64,000 nt of DNA from Thiohalomonas sp963783235 (GTDB taxonomy: Bacteria > Pseudomonadota > Gammaproteobacteria > Thiohalomonadales > Thiohalomonadaceae), in the NCBI GenBank assembly GCA_963783235.1, contig CAWAMN010000001.1, forward strand, positions 2,046,001 through 2,110,000, written 5' to 3'. A program made the position numbers and the translations under genes. The notes beneath the pieces were generated by a model that saw only the letters and a list, made by a program, of their open reading frames with translations, did not search any database and was not told the origin of the DNA. Positions 35,982-45,765 of this stretch are shown here, in pieces. The stretch's first letter is position 1, and each line of letters starts with the position of its first letter.

Positions 35982-36005
35982 AAAAAAAAAGAGCGGATCA
36001 TCCGC
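35982..36005 (-). terminator. intrinsic terminator of the ilvE/zinc-finger transcript
   Basis: On the minus strand GCGGA-TGA-TCCGC (36005 to 35993) is followed by TC and nine T residues. It lies after the zinc-finger gene and before hldE, so hldE starts a new transcript. Confidence 0.7.
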
Positions 36006-36097
36006 AACACCGGGAAATTTTCTTCCCCGCGTCGCGTCCTCGCCGCGAGGGTGCGGCTCGACTTTCGACGGTTTCGCAATGAACTCATCCGATCGAG

Positions 36098-36310
36098 CTA
36101 GTCGCGCTTTAGTCGATAGACGGCACCGCAGTAGGGACAACGCGCTTCACTCGCCTCCTCAAGAGGCAGATAAATCCGGGGATGGGAGTTCCACAGGGTA
36201 GTCCCCTCCATCGGGCAGTGCACCGGCAGATCCGCCTCGGTCACCTCGTAAAAGTTCTCGGTGTTCGAGGTCTTCAGTGTCCGTTGCTGCTCAAGCGGGG
36301 CAGAGCTCAT
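36098..36310 (-). CDS. zinc-finger domain protein (CHCC type)
   Basis: The 70-residue protein has the pattern VHCPMEGTTLWNSHPRIYLP then ARCPYCGAVYRL, giving Cys, His and two further Cys as zinc ligands. The same fold occurs in the mitochondrial complex I subunit NDUFS6 and in many small proteobacterial proteins of unknown role. It sits 18 bases after ilvE, as in many gammaproteobacteria, and is the last gene of the transcript. Confidence 0.88.
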   Translation of the reverse strand: MSSAPLEQQRTLKTSNTENFYEVTEADLPVHCPMEGTTLWNSHPRIYLPLEEASEARCPYCGAVYRLKRD

Positions 36311-36328
36311 ACGTTATCCCTCCGTTCG

Positions 36329-37252
36329 TTATCGCACGTAGGTCAGCCATTCGGGATGACTGTTGCGCCGTGCGAGCACCTGGTCGAAATACATGCTCTG
36401 CAGGCGTTCGGTGATGGGCCCGCGGCGCCCCTCACCGATGGCGCGGTTATCCACTTCCCGAATCGGGGTCACCTCGGCGGCGGTACCGGTGAAAAACGCC
36501 TCGTCGGCGACATACACTTCATCACGGGTGATGCGCTTCTCGCGCACTTCGACGCCGATTTCGGCGGCGAGCTTGACGATGGTATCGCGGGTGATGCCCT
36601 CGAGGGCCGAGGTCAGATCCGGGGTGTAGATCACGCCGTTGCGGACGATGAAGATATTCTCGCCGGAACCTTCCGCCACATAGCCTTCGTTGTCCAGCAG
36701 CATGGCCTCGTCATAGCCGCACGTCAGGGCTTCCTGGAGCGCGAGCATCGAGTTCATGTAGTTGCCGTTGGCCTTGGCCTTGCACATGGTGATGTTGACA
36801 TGGTGCCGGGTATAGGAGGAGGTACGGATGCGGATCCCCTTCTCCATGCCTTCTTTGCCCAGGTAAGCCCCCCAGGACCAGGCCGCCACGATCACATGCG
36901 TCTTGAGATTGTCGGCGCGCAGTCCCATCCCCTCGGAGCCGTAGAAGACCATGGGGCGCAGATAGGCGGACTCGAGGTGATTCTCGCGTACTGCCGCGCG
37001 CTGGGCTTCGTTGATCGTCTCCTTGTCGAAGGGCATGGGCATGTTGAGGATATGCGCCGAGCGGAACAGCCGATCGGTATGATCCTGCAGGCGGAAAATC
37101 GCCGTACCCTTATCGGTTCTATAGGCACGGACCCCTTCAAAAACCCCCATGCCATAGTGCAGGGTGTGCGTCAGCACATGGGTCCGGGCGTCCCGCCAGG
37201 GGACCATCTCCCCGTCAAACCAGATGACGCCATCGCGGTCATCCATCGACAT
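36329..37252 (-). CDS. ilvE: branched-chain amino acid aminotransferase
   Basis: IlvE makes leucine, isoleucine and valine from their 2-oxo acids with PLP. The 307-residue protein shows VIWFDGEMVPWRDARTHVLT at the start and HYGMGVFEGVRAY near residue 33. The PLP lysine is within MCKAKANGNYMNSMLALQEA near 163. DEAMLLDNEGYVAEGSGENI and FFTGTAAEVTPI follow. The ATG at 37252 has GAGGAG about nine bases before it; the frame is open further upstream without signals. It lies between glnE and the zinc-finger gene in the same direction. Confidence 0.95.
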   Translation of the reverse strand: MSMDDRDGVIWFDGEMVPWRDARTHVLTHTLHYGMGVFEGVRAYRTDKGTAIFRLQDHTDRLFRSAHILNMPMPFDKETINEAQRAAVRENHLESAYLRPMVFYGSEGMGLRADNLKTHVIVAAWSWGAYLGKEGMEKGIRIRTSSYTRHHVNITMCKAKANGNYMNSMLALQEALTCGYDEAMLLDNEGYVAEGSGENIFIVRNGVIYTPDLTSALEGITRDTIVKLAAEIGVEVREKRITRDEVYVADEAFFTGTAAEVTPIREVDNRAIGEGRRGPITERLQSMYFDQVLARRNSHPEWLTYVR

Positions 37253-37299
37253 CGTTTTCTTCTCCTCGTTTAGCGCTCGCGGCGCAAAAAGCTTCAAAC

Positions 37300-37417
37300 A
37301 ACCACAGAGGACACAGAGGGCACAGAGAAATCAATTGCTGGACGATCGGTTAGATGATCGAGCTCTTACCGGCTTTCAGCCCCGGTATCCTCTTTGTCCT
37401 CTGTGCTCTCTGTGGTT
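37300..37417. repeat. inverted CACAGAG-tract repeat between glnE and ilvE
   Basis: AACCACAGAGGACACAGAGG begins the left arm (37300-37329). The right arm (37391-37417) is its near-perfect inverse (TCCTCTGTGCTCTCTGTGG). The arms consist of a short phased ACACAGAGG-like unit. Similar palindromes lie at 48058-48133 and 56476-56546. Confidence 0.75.
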
Positions 37418-37422
37418 AAACA

Positions 37423-40308
37423 TCAGCCGGGTTCCATCAGCTTCTGCCAGATGCGCGCCACGCCCTCGCGGTAATCGGCGAATTCACCGTTGCCGACCAC
37501 CGCGGGACGGTCCTGTAGCGCCAACTGATGTACGCGCGCGCGGTAGGCGCGAAAGGCATCGGTCAACAGGACGACATCCACCCCGGGGATCAGACCCCGA
37601 TCGGCGAGCCGCTCGAGCAGGCGGATATTATCGGTGAATTCGAGCAGGTCAGGGTGCGTGTGGGCCCAGGCCAGAACGGCATATTGCACCATAAATTCGA
37701 TATCGGCGATACCGCCCCGGGCCTGCTTCAGGTCAAAACCGTCGCTTCCGCCCTTGGCGAGACTGGCACGCATCTTTTCGCGCATCTCCCGCACATCCCG
37801 CCGCAGTCCCTCGGCCTCGCGCTCCCGCCCAAGCACCTCGGCGCGCACGACCTGGAAACCTTCGGCAATGCCGGGATCGCCGGCCACCGGCCGGGCGCGG
37901 ACCAGGGCCTGATGCTCCCACGTCCAGGCGCGCTCGCGCTGGTAATCGGCGAAGGCCTCCACGCTGGTGACCAAAAGCCCGGATGCGCCGTTGGGACGCA
38001 GCCGTATATCCACCTCATAAAGCTCGCCGGCGGCCGTACGGGTATTCAGCAGGTGAACGACGCGTTGGGCCAGTCGGGCATAGAAAACGGTATTGTCCAC
38101 CGGCTTGGCACCATCGGTGGCGCGTCCTTCGCTGGCATCACTGTGCACGAAAACCAGATCCAAATCGGAGCCGTACCCCAGTTCGATGCCACCCATTTTG
38201 CCGTACGCAATAATGGCAAATCCCTTGTCGCAAGCGACCGTATCGCCACATTGGGGGCGGCCGTGGCGGGTCACCATGTGTCGCCAGGCCAACTCCAGGA
38301 CCTCATCGAGGATCACTTCGGCCATTGCGGTGAGGTGGTCGGAGACCACCATCAACGGCACCGCCCCGGAGACATCCGCCGCGGCGACGCGCAAAAGGAT
38401 GGTCTGCTTGAAGTGGCGCAAGGCATCCATCTGCTGCTCGAGATCGTCCGGTGGGATACGCATGAGCCGCTGGCGCAGCTCATTTGTCATCTCGTCGCGC
38501 TTGGGCGGAACGTATAGCGTGCGCGGATCGAGCAGTTCATCCAGCAGCTGCGGATGCTTCTCCAGCAGCCGCCCGATCCAGGAGCTGGCGGCGCAGAGTT
38601 TGACCAATTGCGACAGCGCCATGGGATTTTCGACCAGCAGCGCCAGGTAGGCGGTGCGTCGGGCGACCGCACTGATGAGGCTGAGCAACCGCTCAAGGGC
38701 GATCTCGGGCTCTCCGGTGGCCCCGACCGCACCGATCAGCAGCGGCATCAGCCGGTCCATGCGCCCTTTGCCGTGGGCCGAAAGGGCGCGGTAGCTATGG
38801 GATTCACGGATTCCGGCCAGCGCCTTGAGTGCTACCTCCGGCTTGCCGAATCCGGCCTCTTTCAGCGTATCGCGCGCCTGTTCGTCATCCTGGGTCGCCA
38901 CCCAAACCCCCGAGGTGTCCAGCGCATCGCTTTCCGCATGATCCCGCTGTGGTGCGGCGAAGACCTGCTCGAAATGCTCGTGGACCCGACGCATGTGCTG
39001 GCGCAAGTCGGCCTCGAACCCGGGCCAGTCGGCATAGCCCATGGCGAGCGCGACCCGAGCCCGACCGAGATCGTCTTGCGGTAGATCGTGGGTTTGCTGG
39101 TCAGCGAATTCCTGCAGGCGATGCTCAGTGTCGCGGAGGAAGACATAGGCGGCGACCAACTCCTCCACGGCGAAATCCGGCAGCAACTGAAAGCCCCGCA
39201 AGGCCTCAAGGACCGTGAGGATGGCCCGGCGCTGCAGGGTCGGCTCGCGGCCGCCGCGAATCAGCTGAAAGGCCTGCCCAATGAATTCCACCTCGCGAAT
39301 GCCGCCCGCTCCCAGCTTGACGTTATTCTCCAGCCCCTTGCGCTTCACCTCCCGCTCGATCATTCCCTTCATCTCGCGCAGGGATTCGAAGGCGCCATAG
39401 TCGACATAACGTCGGAACACGAAGGGCTTGAGCATCGCCATCAGCTCATTACCGGCGTCCCGATCGCCGGCTACCGGTCGGGCCTTGATCATGGCGTAGC
39501 GCTCCCACTCCCGGCCGTGGGCCTGGTAATAGGCCTCCATGGCATCGAAGCTCAGGGCCAGGGCGCTGGAACCGCCGAAGGGCCGCAGGCGCATATCGAC
39601 CCGGAAGACAAAACCCTCGGCGGTGGGTCAATCAAGGGCATTGATGAGCCGCTGTCCGAGCCGGACGAAGAACTCCTGGTTGGAGGTGCTGCGATGGCCG
39701 CTCCGGGTTTCCCCCTCCTCCGGATAGGCGAAGATGAGGTCGATGTCAGAGGAGAAATTGAGCTCCCTCGCACCCAGTTTACCCATCCCCAATACCACGA
39801 GTTGCTGCGGCTTATCCTCGGAGCCATGGGGAACGCCCTTCTGCTCGCATTGCCAGTCGTAGAGCCGGGTAAGGGCGGCGTCGATACAGGCCTCGGCCAG
39901 GGCGGAGAGATCGGCCGTTACTTCGCCAAGGTCGGCACGGCCGGCGAGATCCCGCCAGGCGATTCGCACCATCTGCAGCCGACGGAATCGGCGCAGGCGT
40001 TCGCCCAAATCATTCTCGTCGGCGACCCCGTCCAGAGCGGCCTCCAATCGCTTGCGAAGGTCGCCATCCTCGAAGCTCCGCTCCAGATCTCCGCTGCTGA
40101 GCAGCGCTTTCAACAAGTCGGGGTTTCGTGTGCAGCTCTGAGCCACGAAATCGCTCAACGCCCAGACCTTCGCCAGTTCCGTCGAGGGCTCTACCGGCTC
40201 GTCGGCGCACTCCAGGTAATTGCGCCAGTGGGTCAGTACCCGCTCCCGCAGGGCCTCCGGGAGATCGCCAAGAACTGCTTCCATAGGGGATGTATCCGCT
40301 TCGTTCAC
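37423..40308 (-). pseudogene. glnE: glutamine synthetase adenylyltransferase/adenylyl-removing enzyme GlnE, with in-frame stop
   Basis: GlnE attaches AMP to and removes it from glutamine synthetase. The reading frame is continuous from ATG 40308 to the TGA at 37423-37425 except for one TGA codon at 39628-39630 (codon 227). It falls between RLGQRLINALD and PTAEGFVFRVDMRLRPFG, inside the N-terminal adenylyl-removing domain. The total of about 961 codons matches the family. Both halves keep their motifs: FSSDIDLIFAYPEEG upstream and GYGSDLDLVFVHSD in the second domain. No frame change is involved, so this is a point nonsense change, a sequence error, or a read-through site. Confidence 0.9.
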
Positions 40309-40670
40309 CGCTCACACCGCAGGACCGAAAAGCCTCGATTGTAACAGGCCGCCGGAGTTTGGGGGTTCGTGAGGTTAACCACGGAGGACACACAGCGGTA
40401 AAACCACGGGGAGCACGGGGGACGCGGGGAAAAACCAACTGGAAAGGCTTTGTCGAGCAAACGACCGGCGGGCCCCACGAACGGCTGTCCGGTCCGGTCC
40501 TCCCTGTCCCCGGGCTTCTCCCCCAGTAAAACCACCTCTGCCGTCTCTGGCCCCTCACCGAAAACGGCTTGGGTCGCGTTCTCATAGAGCGGACAGCCCC
40601 GGCAGTCGGATACCGCCTCCTTGAGCCGCGTCAGTTCGCGACTCTCCGGGACGAACGGCTTGGCGGACAT
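40305..40670 (-). pseudogene. uracil-DNA glycosylase family protein, C-terminally truncated
   Basis: Residues 1-76 or so match family 4-type uracil-DNA glycosylases: CRGCPLYENATQAVFGEGP near residue 24, LLGEKPGDREDRTGQPFVGP near 48, and AGRLLDKAF. From about 40443 the frame runs into repeat sequence (40376-40436) and stops at 40305, overlapping the glnE start. The C-terminal half, with its later cluster ligands and active-site block, is missing. ATG 40670 follows GGAGATCGGAA. The product would probably be inactive. Confidence 0.8.
40376..40436. repeat. degenerate CACGGAG/CACAGCG tract
   Basis: Reads AACCACGGAGGACACACAGC, then ACCACGGGGAGCACGGGGGA, a variant of the CACAGAG units found elsewhere in the window. 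Only one orientation is obvious here. It replaces the lost end of the glycosylase gene. Confidence 0.55.
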
Positions 40671-40743
40671 TTCCGATCTCCTGCCCATACCGGCAGGATA
40701 GGGGGGGCGGGGTCGGAAGTACCAGGGGCGCTTGGTGCGACAG

Positions 40744-42510
40744 CTAGACCCGAGAGAACTCGGGCTCGGGCGTTTCGTTCTCGGCGGGCAGGGCGCGGTG
40801 GAATGCTACCCGGTCCTTTCCTTCCCGCTTGGCCACGTAGAGCGCCTTATCGGCAGCGTTGATGAGGTGGTAATGGCTGTACCCGTGAAGGGGAAACGCG
40901 GAGACGCCGACGCTAATGGTGACCCGGGGGATGTTTCCGAGTCCATGCTGGTCCCACTCGACCCCCGCTACCGCCGCACGAAGCCTTTCCGCGCCTTCTC
41001 TGGTGGTCTCCGGGTCCGATTCCGGCATCACCACAACGAATTCCTCACCGCCGTAGCGGGCGATGGTGTCGCTGTCGCGAATGGTGTGACGCATGGTTCG
41101 GGCGACCTGGCGCAGAACCTTGTCTCCCAGCGCATGGCCGTATTCGTCGTTGAGTCGCTTGAAGTTGTCGATGTCGACGATCAAGACCGAAACCGACATC
41201 TCGTTGCGCCGGGCCAGGTTGAGCAGGCTGGACATGTACTCCACCAGATAACGGCGGTTGTAAAGCCCCGTCAGGCCATCGGTGATGGCCTGGTTTTTGT
41301 AGGAGTCAAGCAGCATCAGATTGCTGAGGCTCAGGGAAGCCATATCCACGTAAGTCTGGATGAATGCCTGCAAAATGCTGAGTACGTTGGCGGTGGCCCC
41401 CAACTCCCGCTGAAGCCGTGTCCGATCGATCACTGCCTTGCAGACACCGATTTCGGTGCCGCCCGCAATCAACGGTTTGCACACAATGGCCTCATCAGCC
41501 TTCGGCCGGCAGGTCGCGCAGAAGGTCTGTTCGGAGGCCTGAATCAATCCCGTTGCGGTCCGGTAGACATAACAGTTGTCCGGATTGGCAAGAAAGTCAT
41601 CGTCGGCGTCGACGTCATTCTCGGAACAGTAGACGGACTCCAGTCTGTTGAGACTGTGGTTTTTTTCCAGGATAAGCAGGGACTTGACAGGGAATTCACT
41701 GCCTATGGCACGGAAAAGGTTCTCTCCGATGCGGGCTTTGTTCGTTTCGCTGACCGACATTGTGACAAATTGGTCGAACGTGACCTTGTGCCGCGCCCAG
41801 GTATTGAGCAGCACCATACTGCGCTCGATATTGCGCGAAGACTCCCTCGGCAGCACGTTCAAAGGTTCGCCATCCCGCTCCGGCAATACACCGCTGAGCA
41901 GACTGTCCACGTTTTTGCGGAAACGCTTTTCGACGAATTGGGTCAGCGGCTCGGTGATAAACTGTCGAATTCCCAGGAGCACCACTGTGGCGAGCAGCAA
42001 GAGTCCCAACGCCACGATAATAATGGTGTACATCAGAACCGGGCGAAGTTGCTCGACGACAGAGGCCTTGGCAAACCCCACCACCACCCGGCTGCCATCG
42101 CCCCCTCGCCATGCCGGTGCATAGACATAATCCGCGGTTTCCGTGATGGCATTGGTCACATCGATGTCCGTCGACAACAGCTGTTCGCGTGTCGCCTCGT
42201 CCAGACCGAGTCCGGTCACGGGCCTTCCATCGGCATCGAGCCAGATGCCAAACGTCGACAATTCCGGTATTTCCAAGGATCGATAGAGTACATCGCGAAA
42301 CGCGGCGGGGTCGGGCGGATGCCCGGGTCTGGCAAGCAGCTGCCCGACGGATCCACTGACGTGAGCCTGGATACCATGCGCCAGCATCGCCTTGGCGTGG
42401 TCGATATGGCGGTCGTACTCCAAGTGGTAACTGACCGCGACGCTGATAACGGCAACGAGTAGCGCGACCCCCAGAATGAGGGCATTGAGTTTTGAAACAG
42501 CCGAGCGCAA
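40744..42510 (-). CDS. membrane diguanylate cyclase with periplasmic sensor and Cys-rich cytoplasmic domain
   Basis: From a TTG at 42510 (AGGAGGG eight bases upstream) the protein has 588 residues. A membrane segment at 5-27 (LNALILGVALLVAVISVAVS) is followed by a periplasmic part and a second segment at about 162-186 (MYTIIIVALGLLLLATVVLL). A GAF-like region at about 270-390 contains six Cys: YCSEND, DNCYVY, FCATCRP, IVCKPL and GVCKAV. A GGDEF domain follows from about 420: ITDGLTGLYNRRYLVEYMSS and RYGGEEFVVVM near 487, an active GGEEF site. No RxxD inhibitory site is evident. It should make cyclic di-GMP in response to a signal, perhaps redox or metal. Confidence 0.9.
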   Translation of the reverse strand: MRSAVSKLNALILGVALLVAVISVAVSYHLEYDRHIDHAKAMLAHGIQAHVSGSVGQLLARPGHPPDPAAFRDVLYRSLEIPELSTFGIWLDADGRPVTGLGLDEATREQLLSTDIDVTNAITETADYVYAPAWRGGDGSRVVVGFAKASVVEQLRPVLMYTIIIVALGLLLLATVVLLGIRQFITEPLTQFVEKRFRKNVDSLLSGVLPERDGEPLNVLPRESSRNIERSMVLLNTWARHKVTFDQFVTMSVSETNKARIGENLFRAIGSEFPVKSLLILEKNHSLNRLESVYCSENDVDADDDFLANPDNCYVYRTATGLIQASEQTFCATCRPKADEAIVCKPLIAGGTEIGVCKAVIDRTRLQRELGATANVLSILQAFIQTYVDMASLSLSNLMLLDSYKNQAITDGLTGLYNRRYLVEYMSSLLNLARRNEMSVSVLIVDIDNFKRLNDEYGHALGDKVLRQVARTMRHTIRDSDTIARYGGEEFVVVMPESDPETTREGAERLRAAVAGVEWDQHGLGNIPRVTISVGVSAFPLHGYSHYHLINAADKALYVAKREGKDRVAFHRALPAENETPEPEFSRV

Positions 42511-42622
42511 GAATCGATCCCTCCTGGAAAATATTCCTGCCCACACGGTAACACATCGGGGATTTGCGGGAATTTGGGCTTTCCAGCGGAACGGCTGAAC
42601 CCGTTCACCGTCCCTGGACAAC

Positions 42623-42655
42623 AAAAAAGCCCCGCCGGGCGAAGCCGGCGGGGCC
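42623..42655 (-). terminator. intrinsic terminator of groES-groEL
   Basis: GCCCCGCCGG (42629-42638) pairs with CCGGCGGGGC (42645-42654). On the minus strand the hairpin is followed by TTTTTTGTTG. It lies 34 bases after the groEL stop codon. Confidence 0.9.
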
Positions 42656-42688
42656 TTTTCAGTCAGCGACTGTGGTCGAGGGCAGGGC

Positions 42689-44335
<1,647 letters not shown>

Positions 44336-44400
44336 TCTCTATTACCTCTCAACTGTTCCTTGAAAAACCCGAATATCGATAAGGAAAACGTGGCGCTCGC

Positions 44401-44688
44401 TCAATCGAGGATCGCCAGGATGTCGTCTTCGCTCATGATCAGCAGGTCTTCACCTTCGTGCTTGATCTTCTGGCCGGCGTACTGACCGAACAGGACGGTA
44501 TCGCCCTCCTTGACGTCGAGGGGGCGTACGTCGCCCTTGTCGTTGGCCTTGCCGCTACCCACGGCCAATACTTCCCCGCGGTTCGGTTTTTCGGCCGCGC
44601 TGTCCGGAATCACGATACCGCCGGACGTGGTGCGTTCCTCTTCCATGCGACGAACGAGAACGCGATCATGCAAAGGACGAATGCTCAT
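44401..44688 (-). CDS. groS: co-chaperonin GroES (10 kDa)
   Basis: The 95-residue protein has the GroES layout: IRPLHDRVLVRRMEEERTTS, then GGIVIPDSAAEKPNRGEVLA with the mobile loop, then DTVLFGQYAGQKIKHEGEDL. It caps the GroEL ring. It is first in the operon, under a sigma-70-type promoter overlapped by CIRCE. Confidence 0.98.
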   Translation of the reverse strand: MSIRPLHDRVLVRRMEEERTTSGGIVIPDSAAEKPNRGEVLAVGSGKANDKGDVRPLDVKEGDTVLFGQYAGQKIKHEGEDLLIMSEDDILAILD

Positions 44689-44780
44689 TATTCTTCCTCT
44701 CTCCTAAGCAATTTTTTGAAATTGAGAGCCCTGAAACCAAAAACAACCGGTTTCCCCCGGCTGCTGCCGAGGCGGCGCTG

Positions 44781-44807
44781 TTAGCACTCACCTCAGTTGA
44801 GTGCTAA
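44781..44807 (-). promoter_or_regulatory. CIRCE operator (HrcA binding site)
   Basis: TTAGCACTC (44781-44789), nine bases, then GAGTGCTAA (44799-44807): a perfect match to the CIRCE consensus. It overlaps the promoter and probable start of transcription, so HrcA should repress groES-groEL at normal temperature. Confidence 0.97.
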
Positions 44808-44834
44808 TAATATGTCCACATTAAGGAGAGTCAA
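44807..44834 (-). promoter_or_regulatory. sigma-70 promoter of groES-groEL
   Basis: On the minus strand TTGACT (44829-44834) and TATTAT (44807-44812) are separated by 16 bases. The -10 box abuts the CIRCE operator. Confidence 0.8.
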
Positions 44835-44906
44835 GGGAAGCGGCAGAAAAAATATAGCGGGGGTTAGGACAAAAAGCGGCGATGCGGCAGAACAAACCGA
44901 GGAAAA

Positions 44907-45335
44907 TCAGTCATCCCGGTGAAACTCACCTTCAATCGTACGGGGGCCGCGCTCGCGCTGATCGGGGCCACCACGCGGTCCGAGCATACCGCGCTCGATC
45001 ACCTTCCAGATCAACTTGCGCCGAAGCGGCGGCACGAGGGCCAGGAATCCGATGGCGTCGGTAAAGAAGCCCGGCGTCAACAGCAGGGCCCCGGCGATCA
45101 CCAGGACCACCCCCTCGAGCATGGCGATGGTGGGCAGTTCACCCTGAGCCAGGGCCGTCCGTACCCGCTGCAACGTATAGAGTCCCTGAAAGCGCAACAA
45201 CAGAGCGCCGAGCACGGCGGTGAAGACCACCAGAAAGACCGTAAACGGGGCTCCGAGCACACTACCAACCTTGATCAGGATGTAGATCTCGATCAGGGGA
45301 ATGGAGAGGAACAGCAGAAACAGGATGCGGAACAC
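44907..45335 (-). CDS. fxsA: FxsA family membrane protein
   Basis: The 142-residue protein has three to four hydrophobic segments: MFRILFLLFLSIPLIEIYIL, FTVFLVVFTAVLGALLLRF and LEGVVLVIAGALLLTPGFFT. These are the FxsA signature. FxsA is an inner-membrane protein that affects exclusion of phage T7 by the F plasmid; its normal job is unclear. It lies upstream of groESL in the same direction, a common order. Confidence 0.93.
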   Translation of the reverse strand: MFRILFLLFLSIPLIEIYILIKVGSVLGAPFTVFLVVFTAVLGALLLRFQGLYTLQRVRTALAQGELPTIAMLEGVVLVIAGALLLTPGFFTDAIGFLALVPPLRRKLIWKVIERGMLGPRGGPDQRERGPRTIEGEFHRDD

Positions 45336-45440
45336 GCCTACCTTCCGGTTGGGGATAAAATGTGTGATTTACTGAACTTGATAGTATAACGACTTTGACG
45401 GTGCTTTACCCGAAAAGTCCCAATCCGTTATCTTCAAGCC

Positions 45441-45761
45441 ATGAGTGAATACCGCCTAGTGCTTACCACGTGTCCCGACCAGAGCACCGCCGACGACTTG
45501 GCGGCCCATCTGGTCAATCATCGGCTTGCCGCATGCGTGAACGTGATTCCCGGCATGCGTTCTTACTATAAATGGAGGGGCGAAGTCTGTAACGATGCCG
45601 AATTCGTCCTTCTGATAAAGACCCGCACCGAGCGCTACCCACGTTTGGAAAAAACCATCGTCGAGCGTCACCCCTACGAGTTGCCGGAGGTGATCGCGCT
45701 GCCCATCGAGTCGGGACTCGCCGGCTATCTGGGCTGGATCGACGAACAAACCGGAAAATAG
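45441..45761 (+). CDS. cutA: CutA divalent-cation tolerance protein
   Basis: The 106-residue protein matches CutA throughout: LVLTTCPDQSTADDLAAHLV, then HRLAACVNVIPGMRSYYKW, then ERHPYELPEVIALPI. CutA forms a very stable trimer that binds copper and other metals; the exact role is debated. It precedes dsbD by four bases, an arrangement known in enterobacteria, so the two are probably co-transcribed. Confidence 0.95.
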   Translation: MSEYRLVLTTCPDQSTADDLAAHLVNHRLAACVNVIPGMRSYYKWRGEVCNDAEFVLLIKTRTERYPRLEKTIVERHPYELPEVIALPIESGLAGYLGWIDEQTGK

Positions 45762-45765
45762 AACG

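Noticed and set aside
37300..37417. Possible CRISPR array in the CACAGAG tracts
   Set aside because: The repeat unit is only 8-10 bases, there are no spacers, and the arms are inverted rather than direct.
39628..39630. Selenocysteine or programmed read-through at the glnE TGA
   Set aside because: The position is not catalytic, other GlnE proteins have an ordinary variable residue there, and no supporting element is recognisable.
40744..42624. Longer form of the diguanylate cyclase starting at 42624
   Set aside because: The TTG at 42510 has a strong AGGAGGG at proper distance and starts just before the first membrane segment; the extra 38 residues cover the space next to the groEL terminator.
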